64,000 bases of DNA from Alphaproteobacteria bacterium (GTDB taxonomy: Bacteria > Pseudomonadota > Alphaproteobacteria > UBA7887): contig JASLYQ010000003.1 in assembly GCA_030739735.1 (NCBI GenBank), positions 62,001 through 126,000 of the forward strand, given 5' to 3'. How positions within the stretch are numbered: position 1 is the first letter of the stretch; every line of letters starts with the position of its first letter. The position numbers and the translations under genes are program-made. The notes under the pieces were generated by a model, which saw only the letters and a program-made list of their open reading frames with translations, was not told the DNA's origin and did not search any database. Positions 16,665 through 25,538 of this stretch are shown here, one piece after another.

Positions 16665-17669
16665 ATGCCCACCACTCAGGCCACCGCCGAGGCGGTGCAG
16701 AATGCGGATCGAATGCTCGATATCAAAGTGTCGGTGCGACAGACCTTCGGCATCGACACAGATATGGTCGTGCCGGGCTTTTCTGAGCCGGAAGAGCACG
16801 TGCCGGATTTTGACGACGCATATCAATTCGACCCCGAGACGACGCTGGCGATCCTGGCCGGCTTCGGCCATAACCGCCGCGTCATCATCCAGGGTTACCA
16901 CGGCAGCGGCAAGTCAACCCATATCGAGCAGGTTGCGGCGCGGCTGAACTGGCCCACTGTTCGGGTCAATCTCGACAGTCATATCAGCCGTATCGATCTT
17001 GTCGGCAAGGACGCTATCGTGCTGCGTGACGGCCAACAGATCACCGAGTTTCGCGAGGGCATCCTGCCGTGGGCGCTGCAATCACCGACGGCGCTGGTGT
17101 TCGATGAATACGATGCCGGGCGACCCGACGTAATGTTTGTTATCCAGCGTGTGCTGGAGGTTGATGGCAAGCTGACCCTGCTCGACCAGAATCGGGTTAT
17201 CCGTCCGCATCCGGGCTTCCGGCTGTTCGCGACCGCGAATACCGTCGGGCTCGGCGATACCACCGGCCTGTACCATGGTACACAGCAGATCAACCAGGGT
17301 CAGATGGACCGCTGGAACATTGTTGCCACCCTTAACTATCTACCGCATGAGCAGGAGACGGGGATCGTTGCCGCCAAGGTGCCGAACTTCGACAATGAGG
17401 ATGGGCGCAAGCACTTGGAGGCCATGGTAGAGCTTGCCAACCTGACTCGCACAGGTTTCATCAACGGCGATATCTCCACCGTCATGTCGCCGCGCACCGT
17501 CATCACCTGGGCTGAGAACGCCGAAATCTTTAACGATTTCGCTTTCGGCTTCCGTGTCACGTTCCTAAACAAGTGCGACGAGAGTGAGCGTCCGGTGGTG
17601 GCCGAATACTATCAGCGCTGCATGGGCGAGGAACTCAAGGAGAGCGCCGTCAACCTTTTGGTCAGCTAA
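16665..17669 (+). CDS. cobS: Aerobic cobaltochelatase subunit CobS
   Basis: 334 residues. This AAA+ ATPase (MoxR-like) partners CobT and the catalytic CobN to insert Co2+ into hydrogenobyrinate a,c-diamide in aerobic B12 synthesis. Walker [10 protein letters not shown] (78-86), Walker [11 protein letters not shown] near 145 and the sensor [16 protein letters not shown] are clear, and the length is the family norm. It is followed 12 bases later by cobT. cobN is not in the window. Confidence 0.96.
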   Translation: MPTTQATAEAVQNADRMLDIKVSVRQTFGIDTDMVVPGFSEPEEHVPDFDDAYQFDPETTLAILAGFGHNRRVIIQGYHGSGKSTHIEQVAARLNWPTVRVNLDSHISRIDLVGKDAIVLRDGQQITEFREGILPWALQSPTALVFDEYDAGRPDVMFVIQRVLEVDGKLTLLDQNRVIRPHPGFRLFATANTVGLGDTTGLYHGTQQINQGQMDRWNIVATLNYLPHEQETGIVAAKVPNFDNEDGRKHLEAMVELANLTRTGFINGDISTVMSPRTVITWAENAEIFNDFAFGFRVTFLNKCDESERPVVAEYYQRCMGEELKESAVNLLVS

Positions 17670-17681
17670 GGCTCGAAGCGC

Positions 17682-19538
17682 GTGTCCGGCGAGCGTAGGT
17701 CCGAGGCATTCAAGCGTGCGGTGGCAAGCACCACGCGGGCTATTGCCGTGGATGGCGAACTCGAAGTCAGCTTCGGCGCCAATGCCGCACGCCTCGACGG
17801 CGAGCGTGTGCTTCTGAGGGCGCCGTCGCGGGAGCTGAGTTCGGAAGAGATCGGTGGGCTGCGCGGAGAGGCTGATGCGCTGGCGCTGCGCAAACGTCAT
17901 CATAATGCCGCCGTGCACAATTCTAGGCGCCCGCCGGGCCAGGTCGCCCAGGCCATTTACGACGGCTTGGAACAGGCTCGGTGCGAGGCCCTCGGTGCAA
18001 ACAGCATGCGCGGGGTGGCAGATAACCTGGATGCGGCGGTGGCCAGCCGCTGTGAGAATTTGCGCCTCGACCAGATAGTACACAAGGACGATGCGCCGAT
18101 CCACGAGGTGATCACGCTATTGGTGCGCGAAAAGCTCATAGGTATCGCACCACCGGAGAGCGCGCAGCGCGTCTGCAACCTCTGGCGGCCCTGGCTGGAC
18201 GAGCGCGCGGCAGAAGACTTCGACGCCCTCTCCGGCCAGTTGCGCGACCAGGAGGGCTACGCCAAGCGCATGCGTAAGCTCATTGCCCATCTCGAGTTTG
18301 CCGATGAGGCTGAAAATGATCCGTCAAGCATGGAGGCTGATTCCGGCGATGATGATGCCGACGATCAGGATGCCGAGGCGCAGGGGGAGGGCGAGGGCTC
18401 GGACCAGCCCGTCGAGATGGAAGGTACGGCCGGTGAGGACGCGGACGATTCCGATGCGGATGACATTGCTGAGGTGGAAATTGAGGGCGTCGATGAGGCT
18501 AGCATGGACGGCGATGACGAGGCGCCTGCTGACGGCGAGCCCTGGCGTCCGCCATACGATCAGTCGAACCGGCGTTTGCCGCCTTATCATGCCTTTGTCG
18601 AAGAATTTGACGAGGTGGTTGAGGCGGGTGAGCTCAGCGAGCCGGACGAGCTAACGCGCCTGCGTGGGCACCTCGACCAGCAGCTTTCCAGCATGCAGGG
18701 TGTCATCACGCGGCTGGCCAACCGTTTGCAGCGGCGCCTGATGGCCAAGCAATTACGCTCTTGGGAATTTGATCTGGACGAGGGCATCCTCGATACGGCG
18801 CGCCTTGCGCGCGTCGTTACTAGTCCGACTTATCCGCTTTCCTACAAGCAGGAGAAAGAGACCACCTTCCGTGATACGGTGGTCACGCTGTTGATCGATA
18901 ACTCAGGTTCCATGCGGGGGCGGCCGATATCGGTGGCGGCGATGAGCACAGATATTCTGGCCCGCACGCTGGAGCGCTGTGCGGTGAAGGTCGAGATCCT
19001 CGGCTTCACGACACGTGCTTGGAAGGGCGGGTGCGCACGCGAGAAATGGCTGGCAGACGGTAAGCCGTCAAATCCGGGCCGCCTCAACGAATTGCGGCAC
19101 ATCGTCTATAAGGCCGCCGACACGCCATGGCGGCGGGCGCGCAAGAATCTGGGGTTGATGCTGCGGGAAGGCCTGCTCAAGGAGAACATCGACGGCGAGG
19201 CGCTGCTCTGGGCCCACCAGCGTCTGCTAGTGCGGCACGAGCAGCGGCGCATCCTGATGGTTATATCGGACGGCGCGCCGGTCGACGATTCAACGCTATC
19301 GGTGAATGCGGGAAACTATCTCGACCGCCATCTGCGCGAGGTTATCCAGTGGATCGAGGTGGCATCGCCCGTGGAGCTGTTGGCAATCGGTATCGGTCAC
19401 GACGTCACCCGCTACTATCGCCGGGCGGTGACCATCGTCGACGCCGAGCAGCTCGGTGGTGCTATGACCGACAAACTAGCGGAGCTGTTCGATGAAGAGC
19501 CGGACAGCATCGAGACCGCCTTCCACAGTGTGGCCTAG
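17682..19538 (+). CDS. cobT: Cobaltochelatase subunit CobT
   Basis: 618 residues from a GTG. Order: N-terminal helical CobT domain (about 1-205), a very acidic linker of Asp/Glu repeats (about 210-290), and a C-terminal VWA domain with the MIDAS motif [11 protein letters not shown] (about 404-414). It forms a two-tiered ring with CobS that drives CobN. The linker's low complexity is normal for the family. Co-transcribed with cobS; its end overlaps the next frame. Confidence 0.95.
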   Translation: MSGERRSEAFKRAVASTTRAIAVDGELEVSFGANAARLDGERVLLRAPSRELSSEEIGGLRGEADALALRKRHHNAAVHNSRRPPGQVAQAIYDGLEQARCEALGANSMRGVADNLDAAVASRCENLRLDQIVHKDDAPIHEVITLLVREKLIGIAPPESAQRVCNLWRPWLDERAAEDFDALSGQLRDQEGYAKRMRKLIAHLEFADEAENDPSSMEADSGDDDADDQDAEAQGEGEGSDQPVEMEGTAGEDADDSDADDIAEVEIEGVDEASMDGDDEAPADGEPWRPPYDQSNRRLPPYHAFVEEFDEVVEAGELSEPDELTRLRGHLDQQLSSMQGVITRLANRLQRRLMAKQLRSWEFDLDEGILDTARLARVVTSPTYPLSYKQEKETTFRDTVVTLLIDNSGSMRGRPISVAAMSTDILARTLERCAVKVEILGFTTRAWKGGCAREKWLADGKPSNPGRLNELRHIVYKAADTPWRRARKNLGLMLREGLLKENIDGEALLWAHQRLLVRHEQRRILMVISDGAPVDDSTLSVNAGNYLDRHLREVIQWIEVASPVELLAIGIGHDVTRYYRRAVTIVDAEQLGGAMTDKLAELFDEEPDSIETAFHSVA

Positions 19539-20466
19539 GACGGTGATTCTGGTCGCGCTGCTGGCTCTGCCGGTGGCGGCCGAGCCCATCGATGTTCGCT
19601 CACATACCATTTCCCTGACCCAGGGTGTCCAGGTCAAGGCCCGACTCGACGGACTGGTCTATCGCGGCGGCCTCGAGCTGACGTCCTCCGACACGCGCTT
19701 CGGCGGCTTGTCTGGTCTCGTGGTGTCGGATGACGGAGGGCACCTGCTTGCCATCAGCGACATCGGGCTGTGGCTCGAAGCGAGCCTGCATTATGACGAC
19801 GAGGGCAATCTGTCGGGTGTGAGCAATGCCGAGGTCGCACCCCTACGGGCCGCCAGCGGGGCGGTCTTGCGCGGCAAGCGCGACGCCGATGCTGAGGCAC
19901 TGACCGCGCTTGCCGATGGTAGCTACTTGGTCTCCTTTGAGCGTCGCCACAGAGTGCTCCGCTATGCCGCGCCCGGGGCTGACGGCATAGCGGTCTGGAT
20001 GCCGGAGGCGCTGGCGTCGGTGGATGGCAATGGCGGGCTCGAAGCTTTGGTTCCATTGGGTGACGGGCGCCTGCTGGCACTTTGCGAGGACGAATTCGTC
20101 AGCGCTGGCAGGCTTGCCGGCTGGCGCATCGATGGCGAGAAAGCCGAGCCGGTAACCTGGCCCGGAGACGGCTATTTCAAGCCGACTGCCGCCAGCCGTC
20201 TGCCGGATGGCCGCGTGCTTGTGCTGGAGCGCGGCTACACCGCCTTCGCCGGCCCTAAGGGCCGCCTGATGCTCATTGAGAATGTGGCCGAAACGGCCCT
20301 AAGCCGCCGTGAGATTGCGCGCCTCCAGCCGCCCATCCAGGTCGACAATTACGAAGGGTTGGCAAGCCTCACCATGGCCGGGGAAACGCGGCTGTTCATT
20401 ATCAGTGACGATAACTTCAACCCCCTGCAACGCACGTTGCTGCTGAGCTTCGCGCTTCCGGATTAG
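19528..20466 (+). CDS. Exported esterase-like/phytase-like beta-propeller protein
   Basis: About 312 residues if the GTG at 19528 is used; an ATG at 19492 would overlap cobT by 47 bases. A signal peptide ([16 protein letters not shown]) leads into a beta-propeller of the esterase-like activity of phytase family, with [25 protein letters not shown] near the N-terminus, [11 protein letters not shown], and [10 protein letters not shown]...[10 protein letters not shown] near the end. It is probably periplasmic; substrate unknown. It follows cobT in many related genomes without a known B12 role. Confidence 0.75.
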   Translation: MWPRTVILVALLALPVAAEPIDVRSHTISLTQGVQVKARLDGLVYRGGLELTSSDTRFGGLSGLVVSDDGGHLLAISDIGLWLEASLHYDDEGNLSGVSNAEVAPLRAASGAVLRGKRDADAEALTALADGSYLVSFERRHRVLRYAAPGADGIAVWMPEALASVDGNGGLEALVPLGDGRLLALCEDEFVSAGRLAGWRIDGEKAEPVTWPGDGYFKPTAASRLPDGRVLVLERGYTAFAGPKGRLMLIENVAETALSRREIARLQPPIQVDNYEGLASLTMAGETRLFIISDDNFNPLQRTLLLSFALPD

Positions 20467-20473
20467 ACGGCGA

Positions 20474-20590
20474 CTTGTCCGGCCAGGCCGGCGCGGTGCG
20501 CCACGGCATCAGTTGGGCGCTGATCCGGGCGGCCGCTGCTCAAGCAGGGCGGCTTCCTGACGCGCGATACAGTGTCCGGCGGCGGCTTGC
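20474..20590 (+). pseudogene. Displaced fragment of rpsI (ribosomal protein S9)
   Basis: Bases 20474-20568 match the intact rpsI at about 56998-57106. The first 54 bases differ at only about 4 positions, giving [13 protein letters not shown] as in S9. A 14-base deletion then removes the codons around YEPAL, and the match resumes through CTCAAGCAGGGCGGCTT. Immediately after, 20569-20590 resembles the rpsI stretch that normally lies just upstream (GTGTCCGGCGGCGG). It looks like a rearranged partial copy. It cannot make S9. Its antisense strand encodes the C-terminus of the next gene. Confidence 0.85.
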
Positions 20591-21105
20591 CATTGTGGCA
20601 GCCGACGCATTAGGGCGCGGTAGGGCAGTAGCAGGAGCGCGGCCATGGCTAGCTTGGCGACGTAGTCGCCAACGGCCCAGGTGACCCAGGGCAGGCCCGT
20701 GGCCGCGAAGGCGAGGGCAAAGAAGAGCAGCGTGTCGACGGCCGAGGCGATCAGCGATGAGGCCAGCGGCGCGCGCCACCATTTGAGTTGCCGCATACGG
20801 TGGAAAATCACCACGTCGAACAGCTGTGCCACCAGGAACGCCGTGCCGGAGGCGACGGCGATGCGTGGCGTGCTGGCGATGATCGACAGCACTACGGCGA
20901 GCAAAAAGCCGACTAAGATCACTTGGCGCGCCCGCGCCGGCCCGAAGGCACGATTCGATAAATCCGTGACCAGGAAAGCGAAGGGGTAGGTGAAGGCTCC
21001 CCAGGTTAGCCAGTCGTTGATAGGGAACTGGACGGCGATGTTCGAGACCACGACGACAGCGATCATCGCCGCCACGGGCAGTGCCAACTGTCGCCAAATC
21101 GGCAA
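20509..21105 (-). CDS. VUT-family queuosine precursor transporter (YhhQ-like) with a rewritten C-terminus
   Basis: 198 residues from a TTG (in-frame ATG at 21066 as alternative). It is an inner-membrane protein with about six helices and family motifs NDWLTWGAFTYPFAFLVTDL, GTAFLVAQLFDVVIFHRMR and DTLLFFALAF. YhhQ-type proteins import queuine or preQ bases. Tgt and QueA encoded at 30-32 kb support this role. The last 25 or so residues (IARQEAALLEQRPPGSAPN) are read antisense from the rpsI fragment, so the native tail has been replaced. The transport core appears intact. Its start is 9 bases after the rpmB stop, so the two may be co-transcribed. Confidence 0.82.
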   Translation of the reverse strand: MPIWRQLALPVAAMIAVVVVSNIAVQFPINDWLTWGAFTYPFAFLVTDLSNRAFGPARARQVILVGFLLAVVLSIIASTPRIAVASGTAFLVAQLFDVVIFHRMRQLKWWRAPLASSLIASAVDTLLFFALAFAATGLPWVTWAVGDYVAKLAMAALLLLPYRALMRRLPQWQAAAGHCIARQEAALLEQRPPGSAPN

Positions 21106-21113
21106 GGGAGAGC

Positions 21114-21404
21114 TTATTCGGCCTGCGCGGCCGCCTTGGCGATGCGGTTTTTGAGCCGTCGGCCGAACGCGGTCAGCTCGTTGGTGCGCGCCTTAGCCAG
21201 GTAGGCATCGAGCCCGCCGCGGTGCTCCACCGTGCGCAAGGTGGCCGCGGCCACGCGCATGCGCACCGTCCGCCCCAAGGCGTCGCTATAGAGCGAGCAG
21301 GGCTGCAAATTGACCTGGTAGTGGCGCGGATTGCGGTTGTGCGCGTGACTTACATGCATGCCGCGCAAAGCACCGGTCCCTGACAATTGACAGCGTCGGG
21401 CCAT
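21114..21404 (-). CDS. rpmB: 50S ribosomal protein L28
   Basis: 96 residues from the ATG at 21404: MARRCQLSGTGALRG, then the SHAHNRNPRHYQVNLQ segment, SDALGRTVRMRVAAATLRTVEHRGGLDAYLAKA, and a basic tail. The alphaproteobacterial form has an SHANNKTKRRFLPNLQ-like segment, so this copy is somewhat divergent in the first loop but has the usual length. It is the only L28 visible here; another copy elsewhere cannot be excluded. Confidence 0.9.
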   Translation of the reverse strand: MARRCQLSGTGALRGMHVSHAHNRNPRHYQVNLQPCSLYSDALGRTVRMRVAAATLRTVEHRGGLDAYLAKARTNELTAFGRRLKNRIAKAAAQAE

Positions 21405-21630
21405 CCTCAACCCCTGCAAATGTTACACCAAAGCTCCGGCAAGGTGCTGGAGAGCGCCGGTTTTATGCTACCGTCGCTGCTGCCGTCAAGAGGTGCGGTC
21501 GGTCTCATTGTGGCTCACACAGGGCAGGCGAGGTCTCTCCTCCTCAATTGGGTCTTCTCGAGGGTAGGGCTGCGCCGCCCGCCGGTAATCTCTCTCGCGT
21601 GATCGTCGCTACAGTTGCTAGTATTACGAC
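21405..21630. promoter_or_regulatory. Divergent intergenic region between rpmB and the adenosyltransferase gene
   Basis: 226 bases that must hold promoters for rpmB (minus) and pduO-type cobO (plus). I searched it for a B12-box-like cobalamin riboswitch core and do not see one. No confident sigma-70 hexamer pair stands out, and the plus-strand gene has no strong Shine-Dalgarno sequence before its ATG. Confidence 0.3.
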
Positions 21631-22191
21631 ATGGTTAAGCTCGACAAGATCTATACGCGTGGTGGCGATGCCGGAGAAACCTCTTTGGGCGAGGGTAGCC
21701 GGGTATCCAAGGATAGTCTGCGGGTCGAGGCCTACGGCACGGTCGATGAGGCCAATGCGGTGATCGGCGTGGCGCGTCTCGATTTAACCGGCGAGGTCGA
21801 CGCCATGTTGGTGCGCGTCCAGAACGACCTTTTCGATCTCGGTGCCGATCTTTGTATTCCGCCGGGAACGGAACGGCGGCTGGCCCTGCGCGTGGGCGAT
21901 GCCCAGGTGGCGCGGCTGGAAGCCGAGATTGATACTCTCAACGAGTGCCTGGCACCGCTAAACTCGTTCATCCTGCCGGGCGGCAGCGCAGCCTCGGCGC
22001 ATCTGCACCTGGCACGTACGGTGGTGCGGCGGGCCGAGCGTCTAGTCTGCCGGCTGGCAGGCGAGGAAAAAGTCTCGGCGAACAGCACCGCCTATCTCAA
22101 CCGCCTTTCGGACCACCTCTTCGTGCTTGCCCGCGCCCTTAACGACAAAGGCGCAGCGGACGTGCTCTGGCAACCGGGTGAAAACACCTAA
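21631..22191 (+). CDS. Cob(I)yrinic acid a,c-diamide adenosyltransferase, PduO type
   Basis: 186 residues. It makes adenosylcobalamin from ATP and cob(I)alamin. PduO-family hallmarks are TRGGDAGETSLG near the N-terminus (P-loop-like ATP site), VEAYGTVDEANA, and the C-terminal active-site helix RTVVRRAERLVCRL...NRLSDHLFVLAR. It supplies the cofactor of the methylmalonyl-CoA mutase encoded at 37-39 kb. It is a single gene downstream of a divergent region. Confidence 0.95.
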   Translation: MVKLDKIYTRGGDAGETSLGEGSRVSKDSLRVEAYGTVDEANAVIGVARLDLTGEVDAMLVRVQNDLFDLGADLCIPPGTERRLALRVGDAQVARLEAEIDTLNECLAPLNSFILPGGSAASAHLHLARTVVRRAERLVCRLAGEEKVSANSTAYLNRLSDHLFVLARALNDKGAADVLWQPGENT

Positions 22192-22330
22192 TAGACGTGG
22201 CGAGCCTGCGCGATGGGCTAATTTCGGCTATTACGGACTTGGCTCCGAGCTCAAGGAAAGGTAGCTCGATAAGAATCGTGAGACCAACTATGCCTAGGGC
22301 CCCTTAAGGCCAAGAGAGGGATGATAAAAA

Positions 22331-22714
22331 ATGAAAACAGGCTTGGGCATCCTTACCGCCGCTGCTGTGCTGTGCCTTTCCGTTCTGCCTTTCGGCGCGG
22401 TGCACGAAGCCTCCGCTGGTATCGCCGAAGGCAAGCGCACCTTTTCGGTGCATTGCTCGCATTGCCACGGCCCCTTTGGGCACGGACTGTTCGGGCCCAG
22501 CCTGGTCGACCGCGAGACCCTGCACGGCAACACATACGGCGATATGCTGCTGGTTATCACCAACGGCGTGCCCAATACGGTCATGCGCTCATGGGGTCGT
22601 AACTTTTCTGATCAGCGCTTGCACGATGTCGCGACCTTCGTCTTCAGTCTTTACGGAACCGTGGTGGAAGATGGATTTGCGACGAAGAATTGCGCTGGCT
22701 GTCCGGCACGGTAA
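22331..22714 (+). CDS. Monohaem c-type cytochrome, exported
   Basis: 127 residues with a signal peptide (ILTAAAVLCLSVLPFGAVHEASAG) and one haem-binding CSHCH (Cys42, Cys45, His46). The distal ligand is probably Met85 in NTVMRSWG. Class I cytochrome c features include GKRTFSVHCSHCHG and FSDQRLHDVATFVFSL. A C-terminal KNCAGC adds two cysteines. It could carry electrons in the periplasm; no oxidase or dehydrogenase gene adjoins it. The adjacent gene downstream is a PPK2 pseudogene. Confidence 0.85.
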   Translation: MKTGLGILTAAAVLCLSVLPFGAVHEASAGIAEGKRTFSVHCSHCHGPFGHGLFGPSLVDRETLHGNTYGDMLLVITNGVPNTVMRSWGRNFSDQRLHDVATFVFSLYGTVVEDGFATKNCAGCPAR

Positions 22715-22740
22715 CTGCCGTGGCCAAGACCTGTTTTCCG

Positions 22741-23160
22741 ATGTTGCACACCAAGTTCCGACTCGACCTGAAGAAAAAGTTGCGCGCGTTCAAGTTGAAG
22801 GACAGCTACCTGAAGCGGGAGGTCAAGCTGTAGATCGCGCTGCTACGCGTGCAGCAGGCCTATGTCCGTCAGGGTCGGCCGGCGCGCCACAATCGTCTAA
22901 GGAGCCCGGGACGCTGCCGGCAAGGGCCGCAGCATTCGCAGACTGACCGCCAAGTTTGGTTCCCGCGCTTTCAAGGCCTTGCCGCTTCGAGGAGCGTCCA
23001 CGCAACTGGGCCCGCTAGAGGACTGTGAAGAGGCTTAGCAGATCATGCCAACACCACCTCGACCAAGGATGTGTCGTGGATGGTGGTTTCGGCCAATCAC
23101 AAATGGACGGTGCGTATCACGTCGTTGAATAGCTTATTGACCGGCTGTCACGTGCTGTTT
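22741..23160 (+). pseudogene. Decayed polyphosphate kinase 2 (PPK2) family gene
   Basis: Several PPK2 blocks are readable in order but in different frames. The N-terminal LKKKLRAFKLKDSYLKREVK runs in frame from 22741 to a TAG at 22831-22833, then ALLRVQQAYVRQGR. The Walker A block DAAGKG with SIRRLTAKFGSRAFKALP is shifted by one base from 22910. C-terminal TSTKDVSWMVVSANHKWTVRI lies near 23062-23124. A TAA lies just before the Walker A block, and a large middle portion (lid and Walker B) is missing. An intact PPK2 uses polyphosphate to phosphorylate nucleotides; this one cannot function. Confidence 0.85.
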
Positions 23161-23232
23161 ATATCGAGCCGCCCGAAGTCAACTATGAGATGGTGCCGAC
23201 GCCGAGTGCGAGCTGGGAATCAGTTCGAAAAT

Positions 23233-24000
23233 TTAGGGCTTGAGCCGGCTGATCTGGTGGGGATCGCAGCCCGCTTCGATAGCTAAGCCGTCAGGATCTA
23301 GGACTTGCAAAGTGCGTTTGGAGACGACCAGCAGGTGGGCCTCACGCAGCTCGCGCAGGGTGCGGTTCACGTGCACTGAGGTCAGGCCCAGGGCGTCGCC
23401 GATATGCTCCTGGGTGAGCGGTAGTGGAATCTTAGAGCCGAGCGGTTCGGAGTGGCGTAGGCGCACTCGGTAATAGAGCTCAAGTAGGAATAATGCCACG
23501 CGCTCCCGCGCCGAGCGCCGGCCGATACTGGTCAACAGTTCCTCCACCCGCGCCTCGTCGCGGGCGATGGTCCAGAGCAGACGGCTGGCGAGATCCGGCT
23601 GCTCGCGGATCATGATTTTAACTTTTTCATACGGGAAAACGCAGAAACTGCAACCGGTCAGCGCCTGGGCCGCATTCTCGGCCGGCGCTGGTAAATCGGC
23701 CTGGAAGCCGATGAAGTCACCCGGCAGTAGCACCCGCGTGATCTGCCGCCGCCCGTCTTCCAGCAGGCGGTAATGGAACGCCCAGCCTTCCAGCAGGGTA
23801 AACAGCTCGACAACCGGTTCGCCCTGGCGGATGAAGTCGGTGCCGGCCGGGATTGTGCGGTGTCCCGTCTTGTAGCGTTCCATGATCGACAAGTCGGCAT
23901 CGTCGAGCGGCTCGCAGATAGCTACCTCCCGCACCGGGCAGGCGGCGCAGGGACTGCCAGCCGGCAGCTCGCTAGTCGAGGCCGTCAGCTTGACGGTCAA
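23233..24000 (-). CDS. Crp/Fnr family transcriptional regulator with FNR-type cysteines
   Basis: 255 residues from a TTG. The N-terminal Cys18-x2-Cys21-x7-Cys29 plus a central cysteine in TGCSFCVF gives the four-Cys pattern expected of an oxygen-sensing [4Fe-4S] FNR-like protein. A cyclic-nucleotide-binding fold (about 40-150) and a C-terminal winged helix (LTQEHIGDALGLTSVHVNRTLRELRE) follow. The recognition helix reads SVHVNRTLREL, not the classical E-SR of FNR, so the operator may differ. It is divergent from a NifX-like gene; a weak FNR-like site lies between. Confidence 0.88.
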   Translation of the reverse strand: MTVKLTASTSELPAGSPCAACPVREVAICEPLDDADLSIMERYKTGHRTIPAGTDFIRQGEPVVELFTLLEGWAFHYRLLEDGRRQITRVLLPGDFIGFQADLPAPAENAAQALTGCSFCVFPYEKVKIMIREQPDLASRLLWTIARDEARVEELLTSIGRRSARERVALFLLELYYRVRLRHSEPLGSKIPLPLTQEHIGDALGLTSVHVNRTLRELREAHLLVVSKRTLQVLDPDGLAIEAGCDPHQISRLKP

Positions 24001-24063
24001 GATTCTGGTGTTTCCAACTCCATGGCGCTGCGGCGCCTCCCCTTCGCCCTCTCGATCGCGTGG

Positions 24064-24077
24064 CTAATCTAGATCAA
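24064..24077. promoter_or_regulatory. Candidate FNR-like operator between the Crp/Fnr gene and the NifX-like gene
   Basis: On the minus strand TTGAT-CTAG-ATTAG matches 8 of 10 bases of the FNR consensus TTGAT-N4-ATCAA. It lies about 64 bases upstream of the regulator start and about 90 bases upstream of the NifX-like start, suitable for control of either gene. The match is imperfect and was found by eye. Confidence 0.35.
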
Positions 24078-24167
24078 GGAAGCGCAATAGGCCAGCCGTC
24101 AATATGCTTGGAGTGTGGGGTCTTTTTTTGATCGTCTATAGCGTCGCTTTGGTGGCGGAGAGGCTCC

Positions 24168-24509
24168 ATGTCCCATAAGGTTGCATTGCTCGTATCCGAC
24201 GAGGCCGATAACGCGGCCCTGTCGCCGTTCTTCAGCTTGGCGCCTTGGCTGATGCTGGTGCGAAGCCACGGTGAGCGACCGGTCATCCAGCGCATCGACG
24301 ACCATGACTCCGAGGGCTTGATTTCCTTTATCGCCGGCCTGGCACCGGCACTCATGATATGTGGGCATATCCCGAGTGATGCCGCAAAACGGTTCACCGA
24401 TGCCGGGATTGACGTCCGCGTCGGCCCGTGCTCCGTACCTGCGATCAGCCTCGTGACACGCGCCCACGTGCTGCCGCACCCCAGAGCGACCACGACACCG
24501 AGCGACTGA
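24168..24509 (+). CDS. NifX/NifB-C-terminal-like (dinitrogenase iron-molybdenum cofactor family) protein
   Basis: 113 residues. The pattern KVALLVSDEADNAALSPFFSLAPWLMLV, DSEGLISFIAGLAPALMICGHIPSDAAKRFTDAGIDVRVGP resembles the small single-domain proteins related to NifX, NafY and the NifB C-terminus. They bind Fe-S or FeMo-cofactor precursors, or act in other metal-cluster handling. No nif genes are in the window, so nitrogen fixation should not be inferred. The 3' end converges on the aldolase gene with a 10-base gap. Confidence 0.6.
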   Translation: MSHKVALLVSDEADNAALSPFFSLAPWLMLVRSHGERPVIQRIDDHDSEGLISFIAGLAPALMICGHIPSDAAKRFTDAGIDVRVGPCSVPAISLVTRAHVLPHPRATTTPSD

Positions 24510-24519
24510 TTCCATACCC

Positions 24520-25536
24520 TTAGTCGCCGGAGTTTTCGTTCACCAGATCCAGCGCCACATCGACGATCATGTCTTCCTGACCGCCGACCATGCACCGCTT
24601 GCCCAGTTCTTCGAGGATGTTGCGGGTATCGATGTCATAGGTCTTTGACGCCGTTTCGGCATGGCGCAGGAAGCTCGAATAGACCCCAGCATGGCCGAGC
24701 GATAGGGTCTCGCGGTCGACCCGTACAGGCCGGTCTTGCAGTGGGCGGATCAGTTCCTCCGCTGCGTCCATTAAGGCATGCAGGTCGTAGTCGTGCTGCC
24801 AGCCCATGCGGTCAGCGACCGCCACGAAGACCTCGAGTGGCGTGTTGCCGGCGCCTGCGCCATGGCCGGCCAGCGAGGCATCAACCCGTGTCGCGCCATG
24901 CTGGACAGCGACTACAGAATTGGCGACGCCGAGCGAGAGGTTGTGGTGGGCATGGATGCCGCGCTGGGTTTCGGGCTGCAAGGCTTCAGCAAAGGCGTCG
25001 AAGCGATCTGCCACACCCTGCATGGTAAGAGCTCCTGCGGAATCGGTGACGTAGACGCAATGGGCGCCGTAGCTCTCCATCAGCTTAGCCTGTTCGACTA
25101 ACGGGCCTGGCTCGTTCATGTGAGCCATCATCAGAAAACCCGAGACGTCCATGCCGATCTCTCGGGCACAGGTGATATGTTGCTTCGCGACGTCGGCTTC
25201 CGTGCAGTGGGTGGCGATACGCACCGAGCGCACGCCGGCATCGTAGGCACGCTTGAGGTCCTCGACCGTGCCAATGCCGGGGATCAGTAGCGTGGCGAGC
25301 GTGGCGTGCTCCAGCACTTCCGCGATGACTTCTATCCACTCTACATCCGTATGCGCGGCGAAGCCGTAATTGAAGCTTGAGCCATTGAGTCCGTCGCCGT
25401 GGCAAATCTCGATGGAATCAATGCGCGCGCGGTCGAGCGCTATGGCGATGGCCCGCACCGCGTCGAGACCAAATTGGTGGCGGATGGCATGCATCCCGTC
25501 GCGCAGGGTGACGTCTTGGAGGTATAGTTCCGGCAT
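24520..25536 (-). CDS. 4-hydroxy-2-oxovalerate aldolase
   Basis: 338 residues from the ATG at 25536 (GGAG 6 bases upstream); a TTG two codons earlier overlaps the upstream stop. It is a DmpG/MhpE/BphI-type Mn2+ TIM-barrel aldolase, with the N-terminal [17 protein letters not shown] (metal Asp and catalytic Arg/His), [13 protein letters not shown] (metal His pair) and the C-terminal communication domain. It cleaves 4-hydroxy-2-oxo acids to pyruvate and an aldehyde that is channelled to the dehydrogenase encoded just upstream. Confidence 0.95.
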   Translation of the reverse strand: MPELYLQDVTLRDGMHAIRHQFGLDAVRAIAIALDRARIDSIEICHGDGLNGSSFNYGFAAHTDVEWIEVIAEVLEHATLATLLIPGIGTVEDLKRAYDAGVRSVRIATHCTEADVAKQHITCAREIGMDVSGFLMMAHMNEPGPLVEQAKLMESYGAHCVYVTDSAGALTMQGVADRFDAFAEALQPETQRGIHAHHNLSLGVANSVVAVQHGATRVDASLAGHGAGAGNTPLEVFVAVADRMGWQHDYDLHALMDAAEELIRPLQDRPVRVDRETLSLGHAGVYSSFLRHAETASKTYDIDTRNILEELGKRCMVGGQEDMIVDVALDLVNENSGD

Positions 25537-25538
25537 TC

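Noticed and set aside
21405-21630. Cobalamin riboswitch before the adenosyltransferase
   Set aside because: No B12-box-like conserved core could be found in the 226 bases on either strand.
24168-24509. Evidence for nitrogen fixation
   Set aside because: A single NifX-like domain is widespread in non-fixers and no nif structural or assembly gene is present.
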